Virus record (IMG/VR): IMGVR_UViG_3300031975_001983
Span: 1 to 48,769 of that record
Length of the DNA stretch: 48,769 nt
Direction: 5' to 3' (one strand)
Source of the DNA: a virus
Below are positions 7,758 through 15,492 of the stretch, piece by piece. The position numbers were made by a program, and so were the translations under genes. The notes beneath the pieces were generated by a model, which was given only the letters and a program-made list of their open reading frames with translations, did no database searches and was not told the origin of the DNA. Within the stretch, counting starts at the first letter, position 1. The number at the start of each line of letters is the position of its first letter.

Positions 7758-8192
7758 ATGAAACTGTTCCGTGGCCGAAATCTCGAAACGACCGCCGACT
7801 GGCTGCGCGACCTTGGCTGGCCAGCGCGCGCGGCCAAGCGTATGGCCGCCTTCCTGACCGGCGATACTGCCTCTCCGCCGACATGGCGCGAGCTGACGAC
7901 GCTTCCGGGCGTCCACGCGTCCCCGCCACGGACGATTGGTCTTCGCGACGCCCTACGCGATGCCGGATGGCCGCCCGAGGACGTCGAGGCCGCAGGGGAA
8001 CTCGACGACATCCTCGGCGGCGCGGCCTTTGCCGCACCCGAGCCCTTATCCCCTTCCAAGATCAGCAGCGAAGCGGAAAGGGACCCTGATACGGAAACAG
8101 GGTCGGTAGGGACGGAACGATCCGGCTCGGGGACGGAAGGAAACGGGGTGTGGGGGCGAAAAAATCCAACGAAATCAAGCGATGGCGACTGA
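7758..8192 (+). CDS. Unknown protein next to the repeat cluster
   Basis: The 144-residue product has an N-terminal helical part (WLRDLGWPARAAKRMAAFL, then LRDALRDAGWPPEDVEAAGE). The tail is low complexity, rich in Ser, Thr and Gly, and ends ESD-like in KSSDGD. AAGGAAA lies upstream of ATG 7758. The 3' end of the gene overlaps the first AGGGACG-type repeats, so part of the low-complexity tail may reflect those DNA repeats. It could be an origin-binding or regulatory protein by position; no family is recognised. Confidence 0.55.
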   Translation: MKLFRGRNLETTADWLRDLGWPARAAKRMAAFLTGDTASPPTWRELTTLPGVHASPPRTIGLRDALRDAGWPPEDVEAAGELDDILGGAAFAAPEPLSPSKISSEAERDPDTETGSVGTERSGSGTEGNGVWGRKNPTKSSDGD

Positions 8193-8413
8193 AATAGGGA
8201 CGGAAGGACGATAGGGCGGCAGATCGGCGACCTTTTTGCCATGCGCGGCGGCGCATGAAAAAAATCCGGCAAGCCTCGTGATGTTACACGGGACTTATCG
8301 TCCCTATCGTCCCTATCGTCCCTCTCTTGATCGAAATTTGAATGAAAACAGAGGGTTAGATCAATGGATGTCAGGGACGCAAGGGCTGAAAAGAGGGTCG
8401 CTAGGGACGCAAG
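8108..8413. repeat. AGGGACG repeat cluster, candidate replication origin (iterons)
   Basis: AGGGACG occurs at 8108-8114, 8196-8202, 8373-8379 and 8403-8409. A GGGGACG variant is at 8129-8135. On the opposite strand three perfect tandem 9-mers ATCGTCCCT occupy 8297-8323. The copies at 8373 and 8403 share the longer AGGGACGCAAG and are exactly 30 bases apart. An A/T-rich patch (8327-8365) and a 7-base hairpin (8240-8257) lie between them. Repeats in both orientations around an A/T-rich segment beside primase and helicase genes look like iterons of an origin. A regulatory array is the alternative. Confidence 0.55.
8240..8257. other. Hairpin CATGCGC-GGCG-GCGCATG
   Basis: A perfect 7-base stem with a 4-base loop lies in the 171-base gap between 8192 and 8364. 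It is followed by a run of A rather than T on the plus strand, and there is no T-run on the minus side, so it is not a standard terminator. It may be structural within the candidate origin. Confidence 0.5.
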
Positions 8414-9362
8414 CGGCCGGACGCGACGGAAAATGACGGTCTCGACCGCGCTGCAATGGGCGTGGGGCGACGAATTGCCGAAGATGCCGGCCGACTTTGG
8501 CGCCGCGGGTGCCGCCCTGCGGGCTGGCAATGCGTGGAACTCGATCCTCGCCTTCGGGTCGCTTGGCACGGTCGTCGACCGCCAGCCGAACCGTTTCGGC
8601 TGCATTCCCTTCGACCAGGCCGGATGGCCGCACCCGGACGCGCTGGAGATCGCGCATGCGGTCGAGCGGCTGGCCGAATGCGTCGTCGACGTGCCGCAGG
8701 ACTGGCATCCGATGCCCGAGATCGCGGTGATCGATGCCGGGCTCGGCGCGCGCGCGGTCGGCGAGGCGCTCGAAAAGGCGACCGAGCCCGGCGAGGACGG
8801 CCTGCGCTTCCGCACCCGGCCTGACCTACTCGTCGTGCGGCACGCGATCCTCGGCACGGTGCCCGACTGGCGACTTTACGAAACGCCGGAAACGAAGTTC
8901 GAGGCGCATGCCAACGGCGCGCCGAAATGGTTCGTGCGGCGCGAGACGCGCATGGTGATCGGCGAGGAAGCCGACGGAAGCGACCGCGTCGACGTCGTGA
9001 CCGTCGAGGCGGACGGATGGTCGGCGAGGCTGCGCCGGCCGGTCTCTGGCGCCTATCGCAAGCCGTACCTCGATCCCGACCCCGTGCCGGTCATTGTGGC
9101 GCGGGCCGAATACGAGATCTTCGCCGCCGCGATGTTCATGCTGTTCGACGATCTCGACGACAGGCTCGGCACGATCGACCTCGTGCCGATCGACTGGCCG
9201 GTGCAGCCATGGTCGGGCGATTCGGCCAGGATGGCGGAAGGCGGACGGATGCCGAAAATCCTGCCCGATCTGTCCGCCCTGCGCGCGCAGCTCGCGGCGG
9301 CGGATATGGTAACGAAATCAACGCCGAAGCGGGCGCGCAAAAAGGCCGCGAAAACCGCTTGA
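8364..9362 (+). CDS. Unknown conserved-looking phage protein, last early gene
   Basis: The 332-residue protein has no recognisable domain. It has a basic N-terminus, a middle with tryptophan and proline-rich strings (WPHPDALEIAHAVERLAEC) and a lysine/alanine-rich C-terminus (TPKRARKKAAKTA) that could bind nucleic acid. GAGGG lies 8 bases before ATG 8364; ATG 8433 is an alternative that would drop the repeat-encoded N-terminus. It sits directly before a promoter-like site and terminator and then the late genes, the position of lambda Q. A late-regulator role is therefore possible but unsupported by sequence. Confidence 0.65.
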   Translation: MDVRDARAEKRVARDASGRTRRKMTVSTALQWAWGDELPKMPADFGAAGAALRAGNAWNSILAFGSLGTVVDRQPNRFGCIPFDQAGWPHPDALEIAHAVERLAECVVDVPQDWHPMPEIAVIDAGLGARAVGEALEKATEPGEDGLRFRTRPDLLVVRHAILGTVPDWRLYETPETKFEAHANGAPKWFVRRETRMVIGEEADGSDRVDVVTVEADGWSARLRRPVSGAYRKPYLDPDPVPVIVARAEYEIFAAAMFMLFDDLDDRLGTIDLVPIDWPVQPWSGDSARMAEGGRMPKILPDLSALRAQLAAADMVTKSTPKRARKKAAKTA

Positions 9363-9376
9363 CGGGCGACCGGGAT

Positions 9377-9393
9377 TTGGCGCATATCTTGCC
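9377..9393 (+). promoter_or_regulatory. Sigma-54-like -24/-12 element before a terminator
   Basis: TTGGCGCATATCTTGCC has the GG and GC dinucleotides with first bases 12 apart, as in the TGGCAC-N5-TTGC consensus. It lies 15 bases after the last early gene and 16 bases before an intrinsic terminator. Such sites arise by chance in GC-rich DNA, so this is a weak call. Confidence 0.3.
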
Positions 9394-9408
9394 ACGGAAA
9401 AAAGGCGA

Positions 9409-9443
9409 CCCGCCCGGCCAAACGGCCCGGCGGGTTTTCTTTT
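9409..9443 (+). terminator. Intrinsic terminator between early and late genes
   Basis: Arms CCCGCCCGGCC and GGCCCGGCGGG pair with one mismatch around an AAAC loop and are followed by TTTTCTTTT. An A-run (9398-9403) precedes the stem, so it may work in both directions. It would end the rightward early transcript after the gene finishing at 9362. Confidence 0.8.
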
Positions 9444-9474
9444 GGCAAGAGTCAGGCATCGGCGGGAGGATCGC

Positions 9475-9651
9475 ATGCTTACGGCACTGTACATGCACGG
9501 TGCGCCGTGGCTGAACATGGCGCTCGCGCCATTTGGTTTGACCTTGTGGGGGATGTTCGACTTTCCGACGGATGAGGAAGGGATGCCATGCGGTTCGCCT
9601 CGCGTGGTCGGTCTGAAGATCGGTCGCCGTATAAGGCTTGATCGTTCATGA
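9475..9651 (+). CDS. Small unknown protein, first late gene
   Basis: The 58-residue product begins MLTALYMHGAPWLNMALAPF. It is partly hydrophobic at the start and basic at the end (GLKIGRRIRLDRS). GGGAGG lies 6 bases upstream of ATG 9475. Its stop overlaps the next ATG (ATGA), coupling it to the gpZ-like gene. Function unknown. Confidence 0.55.
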   Translation: MLTALYMHGAPWLNMALAPFGLTLWGMFDFPTDEEGMPCGSPRVVGLKIGRRIRLDRS

Positions 9652-10175
9652 TCATCGCCGATGCCGCCGAGTATCTCGCGCTGTCGCGGGCGATCCGCAA
9701 GCTGCCCGACGAAATCAAGGCGAAGGCCTTCGCCAGGGCGGGACGGCGCGTCACGCAGATGGCGCGCACGCGCTATATCCGCCGCGCCGCGCCGCGCCTG
9801 AAGCTGTCGCAGAAGGTGATCCGCGAACTGACGACCGCGCGGTTCAACGCGGGCGGCAACACGTCCGAGGTCGTGGTGCGCTCGGGCTGGATACCGCTCC
9901 ACAAGCTCGGCGCGACGCAGACGTCGAAAGGCGTGCGCGTCAGGCTGCGCGGGTCGTATCGGTCGGCCTTCATCGCCGGCATGAAATCCGGGCACGTCGG
10001 GGTGATGATGCGCCAGGGCGCGGCACGGTTGCCGATCCGCGAACTGTTCGGGCCGAACCCTGCGCACGACATCACGAACAACGATCAGGTCTATCTCGAA
10101 CTGATCGCCGAGGTGATCGAGGAGGCCTTGGCGCCGCGCGTCCTTCACGAGATCGGCCGCCTCCTTCCGAAGTGA
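9648..10175 (+). CDS. Tail completion protein, lambda gpZ-like
   Basis: The 175-residue protein resembles the minor tail protein Z family. It has an N-terminal IRKLPDEIKAKAFARAGRRV, a basic middle, and the family-like string ARLPIRELFGPNPAHDI. GpZ-type proteins finish the head-proximal end of the tail so that it can join the head. Its position is unusual: it precedes the candidate cos region and the terminase genes, far from the tail block at 18-28 kb. In a cos-cut virion genome it would lie at the right end. Confidence 0.72.
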   Translation: MIIADAAEYLALSRAIRKLPDEIKAKAFARAGRRVTQMARTRYIRRAAPRLKLSQKVIRELTTARFNAGGNTSEVVVRSGWIPLHKLGATQTSKGVRVRLRGSYRSAFIAGMKSGHVGVMMRQGAARLPIRELFGPNPAHDITNNDQVYLELIAEVIEEALAPRVLHEIGRLLPK

Positions 10176-10211
10176 CGGGCGAGCGTCGAGGGTCGAGGGC
10201 GGGCGAGGGCA

Positions 10212-10346
10212 CGCGAGGGGTCGCGGGTCCTTCCCGGCCCCTCCCACCACACGGGCCGGGGCGACCCCGGAATATCGCTAGCGAGGCTGCCGAAATCCTG
10301 GGTTAACAGGGTTGACACCTTGCGCGGCGGTTAACGGTTTACACCC
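10212..10346. other. Candidate cos / terminase-binding region
   Basis: This 263-base gap between the gpZ-like gene and the small terminase has no gene. It contains an inverted repeat CGCGA-GGGG-TCGCG (10212-10225) followed by GGTCCTTCCCGG, similar in flavour to lambda-type nicking sites. Downstream are two direct repeats, GGTTAACAGGGTTGACACC (10301-10319) and GGTTAACGGTTTACACCC (10329-10346), spaced 28 bases apart like cosB binding sites. A Nu1/gpA terminase predicts a cos site here. The exact cut cannot be read by eye. Confidence 0.45.
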
Positions 10347-10438
10347 GGTCGCGGCGCGATCCGCAGCGCCGGGCCGCATCTCTTGCGTCGTCGGGGCGAC
10401 CCCAGCCGGCGGCGCCTTTCTCCTGGAGTTCCGACCGC

Positions 10439-11056
10439 ATGATCCCGAACGATGCCGGCGCCGGCGGCGTTTGGGTGACGTGCGCGGACCTGGCGCGCCG
10501 GCGCAACGTCAGCCGCGCCGCGATCTCGAAGCGCGTCAAGAAACTCGAAGCCGACGGCCTGATCGCGACCCGCACGAACGGCGCGTCGAAGGAGGTCGAA
10601 CTCGCATCCTTCGACCGGGCGATCGGCGAGACCGGCGACGCGGTGAAGGAGCAGGCCGCCGAGACGCGGCGGACCCGCCAGGCCGACAAGCCGTCATCCG
10701 GCGGCTCGGGGCCGATGCGCGACGCGCAGACCGAGCGTGCGCAATACGAGGCGCGGCTCAAGGCGCTCGACCTCGCCGAACGGCAGGGCCAGATCCTGCC
10801 GATCCGGGGCGAGCACGGGATCGAGGCGGCGGCAGTGGCGATCGGCATCGCGATCGCCCGCGATGCCGACGGACTGATCCGCTACGCCGACGAGATCGCG
10901 ACGGCCGTCTCGAAGGAGGGCACGGCCGGCGCGCGGCGGGTGCTGAAACAGATCGGGACGCGGTTTCGCGAGCAGGTCGCGGCATCGCTCGGCGAGATCG
11001 CCGCACGCGGAACCGCCGCCGAACGGGCCGGCCCGATCGAGACGGAAGTCGAATGA
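10439..11056 (+). CDS. Terminase small subunit (Nu1-like, HTH)
   Basis: The 205-residue protein has an N-terminal winged helix-turn-helix (VTCADLARRRNVSRAAISKR) that should bind the cos region just upstream. An acidic/basic linker follows, then a helical C-terminal half for contact with the large subunit. GGAG lies about 10 bases before ATG 10439. Its stop overlaps the large-subunit start as ATGA, fitting the fixed partnership of the two subunits. Confidence 0.82.
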   Translation: MIPNDAGAGGVWVTCADLARRRNVSRAAISKRVKKLEADGLIATRTNGASKEVELASFDRAIGETGDAVKEQAAETRRTRQADKPSSGGSGPMRDAQTERAQYEARLKALDLAERQGQILPIRGEHGIEAAAVAIGIAIARDADGLIRYADEIATAVSKEGTAGARRVLKQIGTRFREQVAASLGEIAARGTAAERAGPIETEVE

Positions 11057-13077
11057 AGGTCACGCATTCCCGATCGGCGATGGCGGTTCTCGCCGCCGCG
11101 ATCGCGAGCGCCGCGACGCCTCCGGCGCCGATGTCGCCGTCGGCATGGGCGGCGAAGAACCTGGTCCTTCCGGACGGGCCGCACGCGAACGATTACTGGT
11201 CGCCGGACCTCGCGCTTCACATGGTCGACATCGTCGACGCGCTCGGGCCGGACGAACCGGACAACGAGATCACGGTGATGAAGTCGGCGCAAACCGGCTT
11301 CACGACCGGGCTGATCATCCTGGCCGGGCACTCGATCGACCGCGATCCGTGCCGCATGATGATCGTGCAGCCGACGTCCGGGGCGCTGTCCGACTTTAAC
11401 AAGGAGAAGCTGCAACCGGCGATCGAGGCCTCGCCGGTCCTGGCGCGAAAGGTCCGGGGGATCACGTCGCGGTCGGCGGAAGGATCGACCGCGACGTCGA
11501 AGCAATTCGCCGGCGGGTCTCTGACGCTGGCGATCGCCAGCTCGGCGGCGGACCTTCGGTCGAAGACGATCAAGAAAGCCTTCCTCGACGAGATCGACGA
11601 ATATCCCGACGATCTCGATGGCCAGGGCGACCCGATCGAGATGGTCGAGGCGCGCCAGATCTCGTTCCTGAATTCGGCCGACTGGAAACGGCTGAAAATC
11701 TCGACGCCGACGGTCAAGGGCTCGTCGAAGATCGAGGCTGACTATCTCGCCGGCGACCAGCGCCGGTGGCACGTCGGATGTCCCGGATGCGGCGACCGCT
11801 TCGTCTTCGAGTTCGACCGGACGCATTTCCGGTTCGACGAGGCGCCGCCCTATCTGGCGCATTACGTGACGCCGTGCTGCGGCACGATCATCGAAGGGCA
11901 CGAGAAGAACGCGGTCTATCGGACGGGCCGATACATCGCGACGGCGCCCGGACATGGGAAGCGCAAGAGTTTCCACTTTTGCGCCATGTCTTCGCCGCTC
12001 GTTCCCTGGAACGAGGTCGCGCGCAAGTTCGTCGAGGCCGCCGGCAATCCGCTGAAGCTCAAGGCGTTCTATAATCTTTGGCTCGGCCTGCCCTATGAAG
12101 TGCGGGGCGACGCGCCCGACCACGTCAAGCTGATGGAGCGGCGCGAGCACGACCTGATCCGCGGCCATATTCCGCCGCTCGGCCTGATCCTGACCGGCGC
12201 CGCCGACGTCCAGATGAACGGCATTTACTGGGAGGTGAAGGCTTACGGTCCGGACCGGCAGAAATGGATCGTCGACGCCGGCGTGATCGGCGGTGACACG
12301 ACCGATCCGCATGGCGGCGCCTTTCTCGAACTGGCGAAGGTTCACGACCGGGAATGGCCGGACGCCTATGGCAGCACGCGGCGGGTCGACGGGTTCGGGG
12401 TCGATTCCGGGTTTCGCAGCCATGTCGTCTATACGTGGTGCCGGAACCGCACGGGTGCCTTTGCGCTCGACGGTCGCGACGGATGGTCGAAGCCCGCGCT
12501 CGGCATGCCGACGCTTCAGGATATCGACTTCGGCGGCAAGCGCATCCGAAAGGGCGTGCAGCTCTGGCCGGTCGGGACGTGGCCGCTGAAGGGCGCGCAT
12601 TACGACGACCTGCGCAAGGACGGGATCAAGGCCGGCAAGGAAGCCGATCCGACGGGCTATTGCCATTTCGGCACATGGCTCGACGAGAGCTACTTCCGCC
12701 AGGTCACGTCGGAATACCTGGCGACAGAAAATTTTCGCGGCCGGACGCGGCGGATCTGGAAGGTGCGCGCGGGCGAGGAAAACCACTTCCTCGATTGCAC
12801 GATCTACAATGACGCGCTTGCCGACTATCTCGGCCTGTCGCGGATGACGGCGGACGAATGGGCGGCGCTCGCATCGGAGAGGTGCGCGCCTGAGATCGTG
12901 AAGCATCCCGACCTTTTCGCGGTCGCGCCGCTCGCGGTGCAAAAGCCGCGGGCGAACGAACCGCCGCCGCGACCCGCGGCCGACGACGACGCCGCGGACG
13001 ATGCCGCGGGCGATGACGACACCTACGGATGGCGCGCGGTGCGGCATTCTCACTTCGAGGACGAGGACGGCTTCTAA
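11053..13077 (+). CDS. Terminase large subunit, lambda gpA family
   Basis: The 674-residue packaging motor has a gpA-type deviant Walker A region (VMKSAQTGFTTGLII, near residue 80), a Walker B-like AFLDEIDEYPDDLDGQGDP near 178 and a C-motif-like ISTPT. Zinc-finger-like pairs CPGC and CC follow. The C-terminal nuclease region includes GAADVQMNGIYWEVKAY, in which the Asp is a likely metal ligand. The size matches gpA (about 640 residues). It pumps DNA into the prohead and cuts at cos. The last residues are a low-complexity acidic tail before GYGWRAVRHSHFEDEDGF-like sequence. Confidence 0.92.
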   Translation: MKVTHSRSAMAVLAAAIASAATPPAPMSPSAWAAKNLVLPDGPHANDYWSPDLALHMVDIVDALGPDEPDNEITVMKSAQTGFTTGLIILAGHSIDRDPCRMMIVQPTSGALSDFNKEKLQPAIEASPVLARKVRGITSRSAEGSTATSKQFAGGSLTLAIASSAADLRSKTIKKAFLDEIDEYPDDLDGQGDPIEMVEARQISFLNSADWKRLKISTPTVKGSSKIEADYLAGDQRRWHVGCPGCGDRFVFEFDRTHFRFDEAPPYLAHYVTPCCGTIIEGHEKNAVYRTGRYIATAPGHGKRKSFHFCAMSSPLVPWNEVARKFVEAAGNPLKLKAFYNLWLGLPYEVRGDAPDHVKLMERREHDLIRGHIPPLGLILTGAADVQMNGIYWEVKAYGPDRQKWIVDAGVIGGDTTDPHGGAFLELAKVHDREWPDAYGSTRRVDGFGVDSGFRSHVVYTWCRNRTGAFALDGRDGWSKPALGMPTLQDIDFGGKRIRKGVQLWPVGTWPLKGAHYDDLRKDGIKAGKEADPTGYCHFGTWLDESYFRQVTSEYLATENFRGRTRRIWKVRAGEENHFLDCTIYNDALADYLGLSRMTADEWAALASERCAPEIVKHPDLFAVAPLAVQKPRANEPPPRPAADDDAADDAAGDDDTYGWRAVRHSHFEDEDGF

Positions 13078-13274
13078 TGGCTTGGACGCAAACCGACCTC
13101 GACGCGATCGAGAAAGCGATCGCGTCCGGCGCCAGGCGCGTCCGGTTCCAGACGCACGAGGTCGAGTATCAGTCGACCGGCGACATGCTGCGCGCGCGCA
13201 ACCTGATCGCCTCCGAACTCGACGAGGCGCGGCGTCCCGGCGTGATGTTCACCGAATACGAAAGCGGGAACTGA
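13077..13274 (+). CDS. Head-tail joining protein, gpW family
   Basis: The 65-residue protein matches gpW in size and pattern: MAWTQTDLDAIEKAIASGAR, then VRFQTHEVEYQSTGDMLRAR. In lambda gpW closes the portal after packaging and allows tail attachment. The ATG shares one base with the large-terminase stop, and the stop shares a base with the portal start, giving the expected order gpA, gpW, gpB. Confidence 0.88.
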   Translation: MAWTQTDLDAIEKAIASGARRVRFQTHEVEYQSTGDMLRARNLIASELDEARRPGVMFTEYESGN

Positions 13275-14770
13275 TGAATGTTCTCGACCGTCTGATCGCG
13301 AGCGTCGCGCCGACGTGGGGCGCGCAGCGCGCCGCGGCGCGGCATGCGATCGACACTTATGCCGAGCGCACCTATGCCGCCGCCGGGCGGGGCCGCCGGT
13401 CGAAATCGTGGACGGGTCGCCCGACATCGGCGAACGGCGAGATCGGCCAGTCGCTGTCGAGGCTGCGCGACCGAAGCCGCGAGTTCGTGCGCGACTCCTG
13501 GGCCGGCGGTCGCATGCTCGACGTGCTCGTCGGGCATGCGGTCGGAACCGGCATCATGGCGGTGCCGAACACCGGCAGCGACCGCGCCGACAAGGCCGCG
13601 AAGCTCGTTCTCGAAGAATGGTCGGATGCGGCCGACGTCGAGGGCGTGCTCGACTGGCCGGGCATGCAGGCGCTCGCGGTGCGATCCATGGTCGAAGGCG
13701 GCGACTGCGTCGTGCGCCATATCGACATCACCATGCAGGCCGCCGGGCGAACGATACCCTTCCGCCTGCAGGGTCTCGAAGGCGACCAGATCGACACCGG
13801 ACGAGATGCCGTCGTCACCGACGGATCGGTCCGCCTCGGCGTGAAGCTCGGCCCGTGGGGCCGCCGCGAGGGGCTTTGGCTGTTCGAGGACCACCCGGCC
13901 GAACTGCGATTGAACTCGATCAATTCGAACCTCGTCGCGTGGGATAGCCTGTCGCATCTCTATCGGCCCCTCCGCTTCGGCCAGGTCCGCGGGGTGCCGT
14001 GGTTTTCGGCGGTCCTGCTCAACGCGAAGGAAGTCCAGGACCTGATCGACGCCACGCTGATCAAGGCGCGGGTCGAAGCGTCCTTCGCCGGGTTCGTCAC
14101 CCGCAACAGCAGCGGCCATTCGCCGTTGATGAAGCAGACCAAGGATGGCGAGAACGGCGACAAGGTCACGCGCATCGAACCCGGCATGATCGCCGATATC
14201 GGCGACGGGGAAATCACCTTTGCCAATCCGTCGTCGCAGACGGCGTTCGGCGAGGTGTACAAGTCGGCATTGCAAGCGATGGCCGCCGGCGCCGGCATCA
14301 CCTACGACCAGCTTACCGGCGACTTGAGCCAGGCGAATTATTCCTCGCTGCGCGCCGGCAAGATCGAGTTCCGGCGGCTGGTCGAGCAGTTGCAGTGGAC
14401 GATCCTCGTTCCGCGATTCATGGCGCCTGTCACGCGCCGCGCCATCGATCGAGCCATCATTGCGGGGCGGCTTCGTCCTCGGTCGGACGGCTATCCGCTC
14501 GACTTCATCATGCCGGGCATCGAACCGATCGATCCGAAGAAGGATCTCGAAGCCGACATCCTGGCGGTGCGCGCCGGCCGCTTGTCGCCGCAGGAATTCA
14601 TCGCCGCATGGGGCCGCGACTGGCGCAAGGTCGTCGAGGACACGGCAAGCTTTTATAAATTCATCGACGGGCAGCGCGACGGGGCCGGCCTGTCGTTCGA
14701 CATCGATCCCCGCAGGCCCATGAAAGGAAAAGCCGATGTCGCAGGCGCAAAGCCATCAGATGGCGAGTAG
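13274..14770 (+). CDS. Portal protein, lambda gpB family
   Basis: The 498-residue protein follows gpW. Family-like strings include RLRDRSREFVRDSWAGGRML, a VEGGDCVVRHI segment, and the stem/clip part around YKSALQAMAAGAGITYDQLT and DLSQANYSSLRAGKIEFRRL. It forms the twelve-fold ring through which DNA enters and leaves. The length is slightly below lambda gpB (533). The protease gene begins 35 bases before its stop. Confidence 0.9.
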   Translation: MNVLDRLIASVAPTWGAQRAAARHAIDTYAERTYAAAGRGRRSKSWTGRPTSANGEIGQSLSRLRDRSREFVRDSWAGGRMLDVLVGHAVGTGIMAVPNTGSDRADKAAKLVLEEWSDAADVEGVLDWPGMQALAVRSMVEGGDCVVRHIDITMQAAGRTIPFRLQGLEGDQIDTGRDAVVTDGSVRLGVKLGPWGRREGLWLFEDHPAELRLNSINSNLVAWDSLSHLYRPLRFGQVRGVPWFSAVLLNAKEVQDLIDATLIKARVEASFAGFVTRNSSGHSPLMKQTKDGENGDKVTRIEPGMIADIGDGEITFANPSSQTAFGEVYKSALQAMAAGAGITYDQLTGDLSQANYSSLRAGKIEFRRLVEQLQWTILVPRFMAPVTRRAIDRAIIAGRLRPRSDGYPLDFIMPGIEPIDPKKDLEADILAVRAGRLSPQEFIAAWGRDWRKVVEDTASFYKFIDGQRDGAGLSFDIDPRRPMKGKADVAGAKPSDGE

Positions 14771-15401
14771 CCGCGATCGCGAGCTGCCGCTCGCGCTTCG
14801 AGAGGCGCCGATCACCGAAATCCGCGCCGACAAGCGGACGATCGACGTCGTGTGGACGGCGGGTGCCAAGATCGAGCGATACGACTGGTTCTCTGAAAAG
14901 CGCTATGTCGAGGAACTCGTCATTTCCGACGCCGCGGTGCGCCTCGCTACATTGAATGCAGGCGCGCCCGTTCTCGATAGTCACAACCGCTATGCGGGCC
15001 TTGCATCCATGCTGGCCGTCGTCGAGCACGCTTGGCTCGAAGGCGGGAAGGGAATGGCGACGATCCGCTTTCCGAAAGAGGGAATCGATCCCGATATCGA
15101 TCGCACGTTCGGCAAGATCGCCGACCGGATGATCACGAAACTTTCGTGCGGCTACCGGCGCCACAAGATCGAAGTGGACAAGGCAAAATCGCCGGAGGTC
15201 TGGCGGGTTATAGACTGGGAACCCTTCGAAATATCCTTCGTCACGATCCCGGCCGATCCCGAGACCGGGCTGCGGTCCGGCAGCAAGTCACACGCCGATC
15301 TCGAAAAGTACCGGTGCGAGTTCGTCGCGCCGCCGCCGAATGCCGGCGCCCGACTGGCGCGCATGCGCATGCGCAACCGCGCGGCCGGCATCATCGGCTA
15401 G
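14736..15401 (+). CDS. Prohead maturation protease, HK97-type
   Basis: The 221-residue serine protease cleaves scaffold and capsid during maturation. The catalytic His lies in DSHNRYAG (His83) and the Ser in KLSCGYRR (Ser137), the usual spacing for the HK97-type herpesvirus-like fold. A later EPFEISFVTIPADPETGLR is also typical. AAAGGAAAAG upstream supports ATG 14736; ATG 14760 is possible. It overlaps the portal gene by 35 bases in another frame. Confidence 0.87.
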   Translation: MSQAQSHQMASSRDRELPLALREAPITEIRADKRTIDVVWTAGAKIERYDWFSEKRYVEELVISDAAVRLATLNAGAPVLDSHNRYAGLASMLAVVEHAWLEGGKGMATIRFPKEGIDPDIDRTFGKIADRMITKLSCGYRRHKIEVDKAKSPEVWRVIDWEPFEISFVTIPADPETGLRSGSKSHADLEKYRCEFVAPPPNAGARLARMRMRNRAAGIIG

Positions 15402-15492
15402 ATTCAAGCAACACCGCCTGCGATCCGCCGGGGCCGCAGGGCGACGGTCGATCGAACACGCCCCGGATTCCGCAACCTCCAGGAGAAGTAAC

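Noticed and set aside
8240-8257. Intrinsic terminator before the 8364 gene
   Set aside because: The hairpin is followed by A residues on the plus strand and by no T-run on the minus strand.
8297-8323. CRISPR-like repeats
   Set aside because: The units are contiguous 9-mers without spacers.
10882-13053. Long open frame antisense to the large terminase
   Set aside because: Shadow frame; the terminase motifs are on the plus strand.
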